Shown one piece after another: positions 25,656 through 33,506 of a DNA stretch of 64,000 nucleotides. Source of the stretch: Psychrosphaera sp. B3R10 (lineage in GTDB: Bacteria > Pseudomonadota > Gammaproteobacteria > Enterobacterales > Alteromonadaceae); assembly GCF_018861025.1 (NCBI RefSeq), contig NZ_JAHKQH010000037.1, forward strand, positions 1 through 64,000, written 5' to 3'. The translations under genes and the position numbers were made by a program. A model generated the notes under the pieces. The model was not told the DNA's origin, did no database searches, and worked only from the letters and a program-made list of their open reading frames with translations. Position 1 is the first letter of the stretch; each line of letters begins with the position of its first letter.

Positions 25656-27017
25656 ATGAAAAAGGTATTTAATTCATTGGTTTTAGCCGCTGCTTTAGCA
25701 ACTGCAGGTATCGCAACTCAAGCGAATGCAGCAGGCGAGCTAGACAATTTATTGCAACAAGTTAAGAAAGACCGTATTTCAGAAGGTCAACTTAACAAGA
25801 AGCGTGAGCAAGAGTTTTCTTCTGCTCGTGCTGACAAACAAGCATTGTTGAAAAAAGGGCAAGACGAACTTAAAGCTGAGAAAGACCGTGGCGACCGTTT
25901 GCAAAAGCAATACGGACAAAATGAGAAAACGTTAGCTGTTCGTGCTCAAGAATTGAAAAATGCAGAAGGTACTTTGGGCGAAATGTTTGGTGTTGTACGT
26001 CGTGCAGCTACTAATACAATCGGTTCAATTACTGCATCTAACATTTCTTCACAGTATCCTGGTCGTGACAAACTTTTAGCAGAACTTGCTGAAGCTAAAA
26101 AACTTCCTACGACTCGTGAATTAGAAGAGTTATGGATTGCATTACAAACAGAAATGACTGAATCAGGTAAAGTAGTTAAGTTTGAAACTGAGGTTTCACA
26201 ACTTGCTGGCGGCCAAACAGTTGAAACTGTTACTCGTGTTGGTTCATTCAACCTTGTATTAGACGACGGTAGCTACGTTATTTATAACGACGCAACTGGT
26301 AAAGTTCAACCTTTAGGTAAGTCTGCTGAATCTCACTTCCGTTCATCTGCTAAAGAATTAGCAAGTGCACCAGCGGGTTCATTTGTACCTTTCTATGTTG
26401 ACCCTAGCCGTGGCGGTATCTTGCGTCTTAACACGCAAAAAGCAACTTTAGAAGACCGTTATCACCAAGGTGGTACTCCAGGTTACGTAATTACAGCGGT
26501 ATTGGCTATTGGTTTCCTAATTGCCCTATTAAGCTTGTTCACTACGTTAACTGAAGGTTCTAAGATGAAGAAGCAGCTTAAAGATACTTCAAATCCATCT
26601 GAGAATAACGCGTTAGGTCGTATCTTAAAGATTTATCATGATAACCGTGGTTCAGATGTTGAAAATCTAGAACTTAAGTTGGATGAAGGTATTTTACGTG
26701 AAACGCCTCGCATCGAACGTGGTATCAACACAATCAAGATCCTTGCTGCTGTAGCGCCTTTGTTAGGTCTATTAGGTACGGTAATCGGTATGATTGAAAC
26801 GTTCCAACAAATTACGTTATTCGGTACTGGTGACCCTAAACTAATGGCTGGTTCAATCTCTATGGCACTTGTAACAACTGCTATGGGTATCATTGCTGCA
26901 CTACCACTAATCTTTACACACAGCATCGTTGCTGCACGTGCTAAAACTATCATTCACATCTTAGATGAGCAAAGCGCTGGTATCATTGCTGCTCATGCTG
27001 AGAAGGAGAAAGCCTAA
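25656..27017 (+). CDS. ttpC: TtpC-type long MotA/TolQ/ExbB proton channel protein
   Basis: The 453-residue protein has a signal peptide (ending ANAAGEL) and a long periplasmic coiled-coil region (about 25-265). The ExbB/TolQ channel domain follows, with membrane segments at about 276-295, 361-382 and 399-425. The channel core has VAPLLGLLGTVIGMIETFQ and SMALVTTAMGIIAALP. This domain order is that of TtpC, the extra ExbB-like protein needed by TonB2 systems in Vibrio and relatives. It starts 6 bases after DUF3450 and its stop overlaps the next gene, so an operon is clear. Confidence 0.92.
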   Translation: MKKVFNSLVLAAALATAGIATQANAAGELDNLLQQVKKDRISEGQLNKKREQEFSSARADKQALLKKGQDELKAEKDRGDRLQKQYGQNEKTLAVRAQELKNAEGTLGEMFGVVRRAATNTIGSITASNISSQYPGRDKLLAELAEAKKLPTTRELEELWIALQTEMTESGKVVKFETEVSQLAGGQTVETVTRVGSFNLVLDDGSYVIYNDATGKVQPLGKSAESHFRSSAKELASAPAGSFVPFYVDPSRGGILRLNTQKATLEDRYHQGGTPGYVITAVLAIGFLIALLSLFTTLTEGSKMKKQLKDTSNPSENNALGRILKIYHDNRGSDVENLELKLDEGILRETPRIERGINTIKILAAVAPLLGLLGTVIGMIETFQQITLFGTGDPKLMAGSISMALVTTAMGIIAALPLIFTHSIVAARAKTIIHILDEQSAGIIAAHAEKEKA

Positions 27018-27541
27018 TGATATACCTGATGGGTCTATGGGAATCCGTCAGGGATTTTATTGGCACTGGCGGCTTTGTTTTATACTTTGTCGCAATCGCC
27101 CTACTTGTTATGTGGGCGTTAATGATGGAGCGTTGGTGGTTTTTGACAGTTGAGTTTCCAAAATTGCGTGATTCTATTATTGCAAGATGGGATGCTCGAC
27201 CAGACACGACTTCATGGAGTGCACATAGGATCCGTGATGCTTGGGTTTCTGAGGCATCCGAACTATTAAACGCAAGAATGTTAATTATTAAAACTCTTGT
27301 TGCGATGTGTCCGCTGATTGGTCTATTAGGTACAGTAACCGGTATGATTACTGTATTTGACACAATGGCGTCGCAAGGTACTGGTAACCCTCGTTTGATG
27401 GCTTCTGGTATTTCAATGGCGACAATCCCGACAATGGCGGGAATGGTTGCTGCGCTATCTGGAATCTTCTTCAGTACGCGTCTTGAAACAAGAGTTAAAG
27501 TGGCAAAAGAAAAGCTAGTTGATAGCTTGCCACATCACTAG
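27017..27541 (+). CDS. exbB: ExbB proton channel protein of a TonB2 system
   Basis: The 174-residue protein has three membrane segments (about 18-38, 95-115, 130-155) and the family motif LVAMCPLIGLLGTVTGMITVFDTMA. The length and the short N-terminus separate it from the TtpC upstream. It forms the pentameric channel that, with ExbD, uses the proton gradient to energise TonB. The ATG overlaps the TAA of ttpC (TAATG). Confidence 0.93.
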   Translation: MIYLMGLWESVRDFIGTGGFVLYFVAIALLVMWALMMERWWFLTVEFPKLRDSIIARWDARPDTTSWSAHRIRDAWVSEASELLNARMLIIKTLVAMCPLIGLLGTVTGMITVFDTMASQGTGNPRLMASGISMATIPTMAGMVAALSGIFFSTRLETRVKVAKEKLVDSLPHH

Positions 27542-27552
27542 GAGATTGAACT

Positions 27553-27957
27553 ATGGCACGTAAACAACGTTTTCGTGAAGATGATGATGCCGCAATTGAT
27601 ATGACTCCGATGCTAGACATCGTATTCATCATGTTGATATTCTTCATCGTTACAACGTCATTCGTGAAAGAAGCTGGTATTGAAGTAGTTAAGCCAAAAG
27701 CAGCTGCCTCAAAGCCAAACTCTAAAGGCAACATATTTATCGCGATCAAAGCTAACGGCGAAGTTTGGATGGACAAACGTCTAGTCGACATCGAACGTGT
27801 AGCTGCAAATATCGAGCGTATGTTGGCTGAACAACCGACTGAATCTATCATCGTGCAAGCAGATAAAGAATCTAAACACGGTGTTGTGGTTAAAGTAATG
27901 GACGCTATCAAGTCGGCTGGTGAACTAAAAATCATCATCGCAGCGGAGAAGAAATAG
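27553..27957 (+). CDS. exbD: ExbD biopolymer transport protein
   Basis: The 134-residue protein has one membrane segment near the N-terminus with the essential aspartate in DMTPMLDIVFIMLIFFIV (about residues 16-33) and a periplasmic domain with EVWMDKRLVD and VVKVMDAIKSAG. It partners ExbB in the TonB motor. It lies 11 bases after exbB. Confidence 0.95.
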   Translation: MARKQRFREDDDAAIDMTPMLDIVFIMLIFFIVTTSFVKEAGIEVVKPKAAASKPNSKGNIFIAIKANGEVWMDKRLVDIERVAANIERMLAEQPTESIIVQADKESKHGVVVKVMDAIKSAGELKIIIAAEKK

Positions 27958-27958
27958 T

Positions 27959-28573
27959 ATGTTGAGATTGATTGCATCACTTGCGGTTGGTGTAGTAATC
28001 ACATTCGGCTTGTTTGTTGTTATGGCTGAGCTTATCTCTGGAGGTGCAAAATCCAAAGATGAGCAACGTGAGAACATCATCGTTGAAATAAATACTACTC
28101 CGCCGGAAAGTAAAGCGCAGCAGCGGAACCGTGTTCCGCCGCCGCCTCCGCCTCCGCCTAAGCAGCCGCCTAAGCCGCAAACGCCTGAACCTGAACCTGA
28201 AATTTCTGACAGCACCAGCATGGGTATTCGTATGCCTACTGTTGATGTCGGTGGTGCAAGTGCAGGACTAAGTGGTCCAGGTGCATTGGTTAGAGATGGC
28301 GACGCTACACCTATTGTACGAATTGAACCAAAATTCCCGACTAAAGCTGCCCGTGATGGTATTGAAGGTTGGGTTAAGTTGAGCTTTGAAATTAACAAAC
28401 TTGGTGGTGTTGAGAATGTCGAAATTATCGACGCTGAACCCAAACGTGTTTTCGACCGCGAAGCAAGAAAAGCGCTACGTAAGTGGAAATACAAGCCAAA
28501 AATGGTTGATGGAAAACCTCAGCACCAAACTGGTTTAAGTGTACAACTAGACTTTAATTTGGGAGGAGGTTAG
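27959..28573 (+). CDS. tonB: TonB energy transducer
   Basis: The 204-residue protein has an N-terminal membrane anchor (about residues 4-24), a proline-rich periplasmic stretch (eight prolines in a row, then KQPPKPQTPEPEPE) and a C-terminal TonB domain. That domain contains RIEPKFPTKAARDGIEGWVKLSFEI and ALRKWKYKPKMVDG. It carries energy from ExbB/ExbD to outer-membrane receptors through their TonB boxes. The window has four such receptors. It starts two bases after exbD. Confidence 0.95.
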   Translation: MLRLIASLAVGVVITFGLFVVMAELISGGAKSKDEQRENIIVEINTTPPESKAQQRNRVPPPPPPPPKQPPKPQTPEPEPEISDSTSMGIRMPTVDVGGASAGLSGPGALVRDGDATPIVRIEPKFPTKAARDGIEGWVKLSFEINKLGGVENVEIIDAEPKRVFDREARKALRKWKYKPKMVDGKPQHQTGLSVQLDFNLGGG

Positions 28574-28577
28574 TAAT

Positions 28578-29843
28578 ATGAATAACACATTGAAACTAGT
28601 CCTTTCAGCTTCATTAGTTTTAGGTGCACTTGTTGCTCCTAAAGCTAAAGCAGCGGTTCCAGCTGAGAAAGCTGAATTAGTTCAGCAACTTAAGAAACAA
28701 CGTGGTGGTAAAGCGTTAGGTCCGAGAATCGGTAAGAAAGTCCAAAAGGCTTTTGAGTTGTATTCAGCGGATGATATTAAAGGCGGTTTAGAAATCCTTT
28801 TAGAAGTTGATGCTAAAGATGATTTCGATAAAGCCTATATCGATCGTTTTATCGGTAATATGTATGCGCAGGAAGGTCAAGTTGACCTTGCGTTAAAACA
28901 CCTTAATAGTGCTAAAGACATCGACGAATTACCGTTTGATGATCATAAAGGCGTGCTTAAGCTGATTGCCGATTTATCGATTCAAGAGAAAAAATATGAA
29001 GATGCGTTGGTAAATTATCAAGCGTTTCTTGATTTTTCTCATGACGAAGATCCGAACGTTTACTTGCGTATCGCAAATGCACATTATGAGTTGAAAAACT
29101 ATGATGCGGTACTTGCACCAGCAAGAAAAGCGATCACTTTGTATGAAAAACCAAATCAAAACCCGTATGTGTTAGTTATGGCGTCTTACTACGAACGTAA
29201 GATGTATCCAGAAGCGACGAAAGCGGTTGAAGACTTGGTTAAAACTTTCCCTGACAATGCTAAGTGGTGGACTCAATTAGGCATGTTTTACATGTTAACT
29301 GAGGATTACCAACGTGGATTGTCAACAATGGAAGTTGCTCATAAGCAAGGTTTCTTAACTACGCAATCTCAAGTTAAACAGTTAGCACAACTTTACGCAT
29401 CTAATGGCATTCCTTATAAAGCTGCCATTATTCAAGATGAGTTTATCGCTAGTGGATTGATTAAGAAAACAGAACAGACGTTGTCAGTTATGGCGAGTAC
29501 CTATCAAAATGCAAAAGAGTATGCGAAAGCAGCGAAGTATTTTGGTGAAGCCGCTAAGATTGATAATGACGCAGACTTGTACCGTAAGCAAGGCACAGCG
29601 TATATGGTAATGGAACGTTTTGATAAAGCTGTAGAAGCTTTTGATAAAGCGCTTAAATTTGGCATAAAACGCAAAGGTCCTGTCTATATGGGTATAGCAG
29701 AAGCACAGTTTTATTTAGAAAACTGGAAAGAGTCCTACGCGGCTATCCAAGAAGCTAAAAAAGACAAAAACTCTGCTAAATCAGCTGCAGGCTGGGAAGG
29801 TTATATTAAAGACACAGCAAGCCGAAAAGGCACTGTTCTTTAA
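28578..29843 (+). CDS. Periplasmic TPR protein of the TonB2 operon
   Basis: The 421-residue protein has a signal peptide ending at AKAAVP and about nine TPR-like helix pairs (for example AYIDRFIGNMYAQEGQVDLALKHLNSAKDI and VYLRIANAHYELKNYDAVLAPARKAI, in pieces). A TPR gene at the end of DUF3450-TtpC-ExbB-ExbD-TonB operons is a conserved feature in marine gammaproteobacteria. It probably assembles with the TonB complex in the periplasm. It starts four bases after tonB. Confidence 0.9.
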   Translation: MNNTLKLVLSASLVLGALVAPKAKAAVPAEKAELVQQLKKQRGGKALGPRIGKKVQKAFELYSADDIKGGLEILLEVDAKDDFDKAYIDRFIGNMYAQEGQVDLALKHLNSAKDIDELPFDDHKGVLKLIADLSIQEKKYEDALVNYQAFLDFSHDEDPNVYLRIANAHYELKNYDAVLAPARKAITLYEKPNQNPYVLVMASYYERKMYPEATKAVEDLVKTFPDNAKWWTQLGMFYMLTEDYQRGLSTMEVAHKQGFLTTQSQVKQLAQLYASNGIPYKAAIIQDEFIASGLIKKTEQTLSVMASTYQNAKEYAKAAKYFGEAAKIDNDADLYRKQGTAYMVMERFDKAVEAFDKALKFGIKRKGPVYMGIAEAQFYLENWKESYAAIQEAKKDKNSAKSAAGWEGYIKDTASRKGTVL

Positions 29844-29861
29844 ATACGTTTTCGTAAAAAA

Positions 29862-29885
29862 AAACCGCCTCAAGGCGGTTTTTTT
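29862..29885 (+). terminator. Rho-independent terminator of the TonB2 operon
   Basis: A GC-rich stem (AACCGCC/GGCGGTT) with loop TCAA is followed by a run of T, 19 bases after the TPR gene stop codon. Confidence 0.95.
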
Positions 29886-29917
29886 GTATCTAAAGCAAAC
29901 AAATTTTAGTTTAGCTA

Positions 29918-29967
29918 TTTTTAGTATCCGACAGTCCAATATTTTTTAGTATCCGACAGTTCAATAT
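29918..29967. repeat. Two adjacent copies of a 24-base direct repeat
   Basis: The unit TTTTAGTATCCGACAGTYCAAT plus flanking T and ATATT occurs twice in a row with one difference (C or T). It lies in the gap between the TonB2 operon and the degenerate GGDEF gene. I do not know its role. Confidence 0.8.
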
Positions 29968-30109
29968 TGTTCGCTATAAACACGACAAACCACAAACAGC
30001 CTTGCGGTGACTTTTATTTTTCGGGAGGATTAGCCCCGTCCTAAGTATTCAATTATACCAATCTTCACATTTAAATCGTCAGTTCAGTACGTTGGCCGAA
30101 TCATGACAA

Positions 30110-30616
30110 TTAATGTAATTTATAATATTGCAACTCGCATGCGTTTGGTCCCTTGCTTTCTGCTTTAAACGTTAAATCCTCTGTCAAATTAAACAGTTGT
30201 TCCAACTCTATGTCGTTATTAGGTAAAACGTTTAATGCACCGATAGAAAAGTTAATGTTAATACCTAGTTGGACGAGTTCGGAAACGCAATCAGTTAAGA
30301 TCCTTTTAGCGACAGTCTCGGTGCCGTTTTCATCTAAATTAAAAAGCCCGATGGCAATTTCATTGTCGTGGAAGCGACAAACTAAATCAGTTGAACGTTT
30401 AGTTGAGTTTTCTACATGTTCGGAAACAACTTTAAACATTTTACGGTCGAGTTCTTGATTTACATTAAGATGGGTATGGATGATCATAATCGTGAGAGCG
30501 TCTTTTTCTCGCATCATTCTATTCCATTCTCGTTGGAATACCTCGGCGAAGTAGGCTTCACTATATAGACCGGATAGATTGTCACGAAATGATGTTTCTA
30601 ATCTGCTAAAAATCAT
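30110..30616 (-). CDS. Stand-alone degenerate GGDEF-domain protein
   Basis: The 168-residue protein has the GGDEF fold signature at its start (RDNLSGLYSEAYF, like DxLTGLxNRRxF), SIGA near the end and KAESKGPN (like RAKxxGRN). The active-site loop reads HDNEI at residues 83-87 (CRFHDNEIAIG) where GGDEF or GGEEF is expected, so both glycines are lost. It therefore should not make cyclic di-GMP. It has no membrane, sensor or EAL domain. It may act as a binding or regulatory partner. Confidence 0.75.
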   Translation of the reverse strand: MIFSRLETSFRDNLSGLYSEAYFAEVFQREWNRMMREKDALTIMIIHTHLNVNQELDRKMFKVVSEHVENSTKRSTDLVCRFHDNEIAIGLFNLDENGTETVAKRILTDCVSELVQLGININFSIGALNVLPNNDIELEQLFNLTEDLTFKAESKGPNACELQYYKLH

Positions 30617-30850
30617 AGTGTTTCTTCATTTGTATTACTGGTATTTTTGATTATAGTTGCTAATTGTCATTTGTTGGTCAATAAAATATTAGAGTTTTGA
30701 CTATTTTTATTGAAATAAAATGGATAACCGTCAGGTCATCTATGTAAGCAATGTTGAAAGGCGATATTATTTGTCGTTAACATTATCTATTATTAGCTCA
30801 ACATAATCGTATTTTTGTAAAACAGCAAAATTCGAACTAAGGGGAACTCC

Positions 30851-31165
30851 ATGAAATTGAATAAAAAAATGACACTCGCTGCAATCGGTGTGGCTGCACT
30901 CGGAACTTCAGTTGTCGGTAATGTCCATGCTGCGGGTTTTCAAGCAGTAGACATGAAAGGCGGCTATGAAGTCCAAACATTTGAAGCTAAATGCGGTGAA
31001 GGCAAATGCGGCGGCGATAAAGCGAAAAAAGAAGCTAAATGTGGCGAAGGCAAATGCGGCGGCGACAAAGCGAAAAAAGAAGCTAAATGTGGCGAAGGTA
31101 AGTGCGGTGGCCATAAAGCGAAAAAAAGCGATAAAGAGGCCAAATGTGGCGGTACTCAAGCTTAA
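30851..31165 (+). CDS. HvfA-type copper-binding RiPP precursor with EGKCGG repeats
   Basis: The 104-residue protein has a signal-peptide-like N-terminus (residues 1-28, ending VHAAG) and a tail built of three 16-residue repeats, EAKCGEGKCGGDKAKK (45-60, 61-76, 77-92), then a shortened EAKCGG. The tail holds seven cysteines: C48, C53, C64, C69, C80, C85 and C99. EGKCG motifs are the sites at which HvfB/HvfC-type enzymes convert cysteine to oxazolone/thioamide groups that bind copper in the Haemophilus HvfA family (established knowledge). A DUF692 gene and a DUF2063 gene follow on the same strand. AAGGGGA is the ribosome-binding site. Confidence 0.88.
   Translation: MKLNKKMTLAAIGVAALGTSVVGNVHAAGFQAVDMKGGYEVQTFEAKCGEGKCGGDKAKKEAKCGEGKCGGDKAKKEAKCGEGKCGGHKAKKSDKEAKCGGTQA
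30983..31126 (+). repeat. 48-base tandem repeat inside the RiPP precursor
   Basis: Three in-frame units of 48 bases encode the 16-residue EAKCGEGKCGGDKAKK repeat. They differ by only a few silent or conservative changes (Asp to His in the last unit), which indicates recent duplication. Confidence 0.9.
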
Positions 31166-31199
31166 GTAATTTAGGCAATAGTATTAGTAATGAAATAAG

Positions 31200-31222
31200 A
31201 GCCAGCTAGTCTGGCTTTTTTA
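31200..31222 (+). terminator. Intrinsic terminator/attenuator between precursor and maturase genes
   Basis: The stem AGCCAG/CTGGCT with a 5-base loop is followed by a T-run. It lies 35 bases after the precursor stop and directly before the ribosome-binding site of the DUF692 gene. Partial read-through would give much precursor and little enzyme. Confidence 0.8.
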
Positions 31223-31234
31223 TTGAGGTGAAGT

Positions 31235-32056
31235 GTGGAAATATCTGGTTCGGGTTTAGGATTTAGACGTGGAATGGAAAACGACCTCACAACAATCGTT
31301 GAGTCGAATGTTAATTTTGTTGAGGTAGCGCCGGAAAACTGGATGAGACTCGGTGGCAAGTTTCAGCATACTCTGGCGGAAGTAAGTCGTAAAATACCAT
31401 TAACGACTCATGGACTAAGTCTGTCAATAGGCAGTCCTGACCCATTGGATATTGAGTTCGTTCGTGAAGTTAAAACCTTTATGAACAAATTTAATGTCCG
31501 TCATTACACTGAGCATTTAAGTTATTGCTCAGCGAATGGCCATATGTACGACTTAATGCCGATCCCATTTACCGAAGAGGCTGTTCGCTATGTTGCGGCA
31601 CGAATTCGACTCGTTCAGGACGTGTTAGAACAGCAAATAGCCATAGAAAATGTATCTTATTATTTAAAAACGGGTCAGGAGCTTTCTGAATCTGAGTTTT
31701 TGAACGCTGTGCTGGCGGAAGCGGATTGTAAATTACTATTTGACGTTAATAACGTATATGTCAATTCAATTAACCATAAGTACAATGCAAAAAGTTTTAT
31801 TGACAAGGTTCCGTCAGAACGAATTTTGTATGGCCATATCGCTGGACATTATGATGAGGCCGTCGATCTCAAAGTCGATACTCACGGCGACGACGTTAAA
31901 CCCGATGTATGGGCTTTACTTGAATACGCTTATGCAAAACACGGTGTTTTTCCTACGTTATTAGAGCGTGATTTTAATATACCTCCAATGTCTGAGTTAT
32001 TAGTTGAAGTGGATATGATTACGGCGATTCAAAATAAATTTAAACGCACGTTATAA
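31235..32056 (+). CDS. DUF692/MNIO family peptide maturase (HvfB/BufB-like)
   Basis: The 273-residue TIM-barrel-type protein belongs to the multinuclear non-heme iron oxidases. Conserved stretches are FVEVAPENW (about residues 28-36), THGLSLSIGSPDPL, HYTEHLSYC, IENVSYY, LFDVNNVYVNS, YGHIAGHYD, DTHGDDV and LLERDFNIP. The His, Glu, Asp and Asn residues in these are the metal-ligand candidates. The enzyme would oxidise cysteines in the precursor peptide. The start is a GTG at 31235 with GAGGTGA upstream. Confidence 0.92.
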   Translation: MEISGSGLGFRRGMENDLTTIVESNVNFVEVAPENWMRLGGKFQHTLAEVSRKIPLTTHGLSLSIGSPDPLDIEFVREVKTFMNKFNVRHYTEHLSYCSANGHMYDLMPIPFTEEAVRYVAARIRLVQDVLEQQIAIENVSYYLKTGQELSESEFLNAVLAEADCKLLFDVNNVYVNSINHKYNAKSFIDKVPSERILYGHIAGHYDEAVDLKVDTHGDDVKPDVWALLEYAYAKHGVFPTLLERDFNIPPMSELLVEVDMITAIQNKFKRTL

Positions 32057-32091
32057 CGCAATTATCAAAAGCACTAAGGGTGAGTTTTTAA

Positions 32092-32877
32092 ATGACTAAG
32101 TTAACCGAGGCTCAGTTACATTTAGCGCAACAAATAAGAACGGGTGTTACGCAAAGCAATAATAAAGATGAACAAAGGCGCGTCGAGATCTATCAAGAGT
32201 TATTTTTCAATAATCTAGAGGATTTTTGTGCCACTACCTTTCCCGTTTTAAAAAGCACTATGGGCACAAAAAAGTGGCTTGCACTTGTTCGGTCATTTTT
32301 TATTGAACACCAATGCGAAACGCCTCACTTTATAGAAATAAGTGAGGAGTTTTTAACGTATCTTGCGCAATCACCTGGGACTTTAGACGAGCCATGGATG
32401 CTTGAACTTGCGCACTATGAATGGGTGGAGTTAGCAAGTGCAACTGCAATGGGTGACTCGGGAGAAGATGTGGTTTCCGATAGAGAAGCGGTTGTTGCTG
32501 AATTTGATCAAGAATTAGTAGCGGTTGGGCAATTTTCACAATACTTGGTTAGCATACCTGAATCTACTTGGCCACTAGCTTATAATTACCCAGTTCATAC
32601 TATTTCGGCAGATAACAAGCCCTTAGAGCCGACACCTACGTACATTGTGGTTTATCGGGACCCAAGTTACGAAATTCAATTTGTTGGCACTGACGCGCTT
32701 ACCGTCCACTTGATGACATTTATTCAGCAACATAACCAAGTGAGTTTCACGCAATGTATCGATTTTTTAACGTCGGACGCAATTCAACTAGAGCAGGGCG
32801 GTGCGCAACAATTTGTGCAACAGATGTTTGCCGAATTTAATCAACGTCGGGCGATAACGTTAACCTTACAAATTTAA
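32092..32877 (+). CDS. DUF2063 family protein (HvfC/BufC-like partner of DUF692)
   Basis: The 261-residue protein has the N-terminal DUF2063 signature (EQRRVEIYQELFFNNLEDFCATTFPVLKSTMG, in pieces, about residues 23-54) and a helical then mixed C-terminal half. HvfC/BufC proteins bind the precursor and assist the DUF692 oxidase. It starts 35 bases after the maturase, with AAGGGTGAG as ribosome-binding site. It completes an A-B-C set. I see no DoxX-type HvfD gene. Confidence 0.9.
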   Translation: MTKLTEAQLHLAQQIRTGVTQSNNKDEQRRVEIYQELFFNNLEDFCATTFPVLKSTMGTKKWLALVRSFFIEHQCETPHFIEISEEFLTYLAQSPGTLDEPWMLELAHYEWVELASATAMGDSGEDVVSDREAVVAEFDQELVAVGQFSQYLVSIPESTWPLAYNYPVHTISADNKPLEPTPTYIVVYRDPSYEIQFVGTDALTVHLMTFIQQHNQVSFTQCIDFLTSDAIQLEQGGAQQFVQQMFAEFNQRRAITLTLQI

Positions 32878-32960
32878 TCTTAAAGTTTTGTTCAGTTTAG
32901 TGTTTTGCCTTCTAATCCAATCTGTCATACTGCGATAAGTAAATATGAGTTGGATTAAAA

Positions 32961-33494
32961 ATGTCAGACATAATAAAAGACAGTATTAAAACCATTCCTG
33001 ACTACCCGAAACCGGGCATTCAATTTAGGGATGTGACCTCGTTAATGCAAAACCCTGTCGCGTTTTCGGCGACAATTGATAGGTTTGCAGCGCAATATCA
33101 AAATAGTGGGTTCACTGCTATTGTCGGAACGGAAGCGAGAGGTTTTATCTTCGGAGCACCATTAGCTTATAAAATGAACGTACCGTTTATCCCCGTTCGA
33201 AAACCCGGTAAGTTGCCTCGTGACGTTATTTCTCAGGCATACATACTAGAATACGGTGAAGATATTTTAGAATTACACACAGACGCCTTATCTGCCGATG
33301 ATAAAGTATTAATGGTTGACGATTTATTAGCGACCGGTGGTACGATTGAAGCGACAACCAAGTTAATTCGAAAACTGGGTGCGCACGTTGAAGACGCGTG
33401 TTTTGTCGTTAACCTACCTGAGTTGGGCGGTGAGAAACGTCTGACTAACTTGTCAGTTAATAGTTTTTATTTAACTGAATTTGAAGGCGAATAA
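32961..33494 (+). CDS. apt: Adenine phosphoribosyltransferase
   Basis: The 177-residue protein has the type I PRTase core: N-terminal [32 protein letters not shown] for substrate binding, and [17 protein letters not shown] as the PRPP-binding loop. It salvages adenine to AMP. It is followed after 12 bases by dnaX, as in E. coli. Confidence 0.97.
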   Translation: MSDIIKDSIKTIPDYPKPGIQFRDVTSLMQNPVAFSATIDRFAAQYQNSGFTAIVGTEARGFIFGAPLAYKMNVPFIPVRKPGKLPRDVISQAYILEYGEDILELHTDALSADDKVLMVDDLLATGGTIEATTKLIRKLGAHVEDACFVVNLPELGGEKRLTNLSVNSFYLTEFEGE

Positions 33495-33506
33495 AGGTCT
33501 ATATTA

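Noticed and set aside
28130-28200. CCG/CCT-rich tract that looks like a simple-sequence repeat
   Set aside because: It encodes the proline-rich stretch normal for TonB.
30908-31169. Open frames overlapping the RiPP precursor on both strands
   Set aside because: They arise from the 48-base repeat, which keeps other frames open; only the frame with the signal peptide and EGKCGG motifs makes sense.
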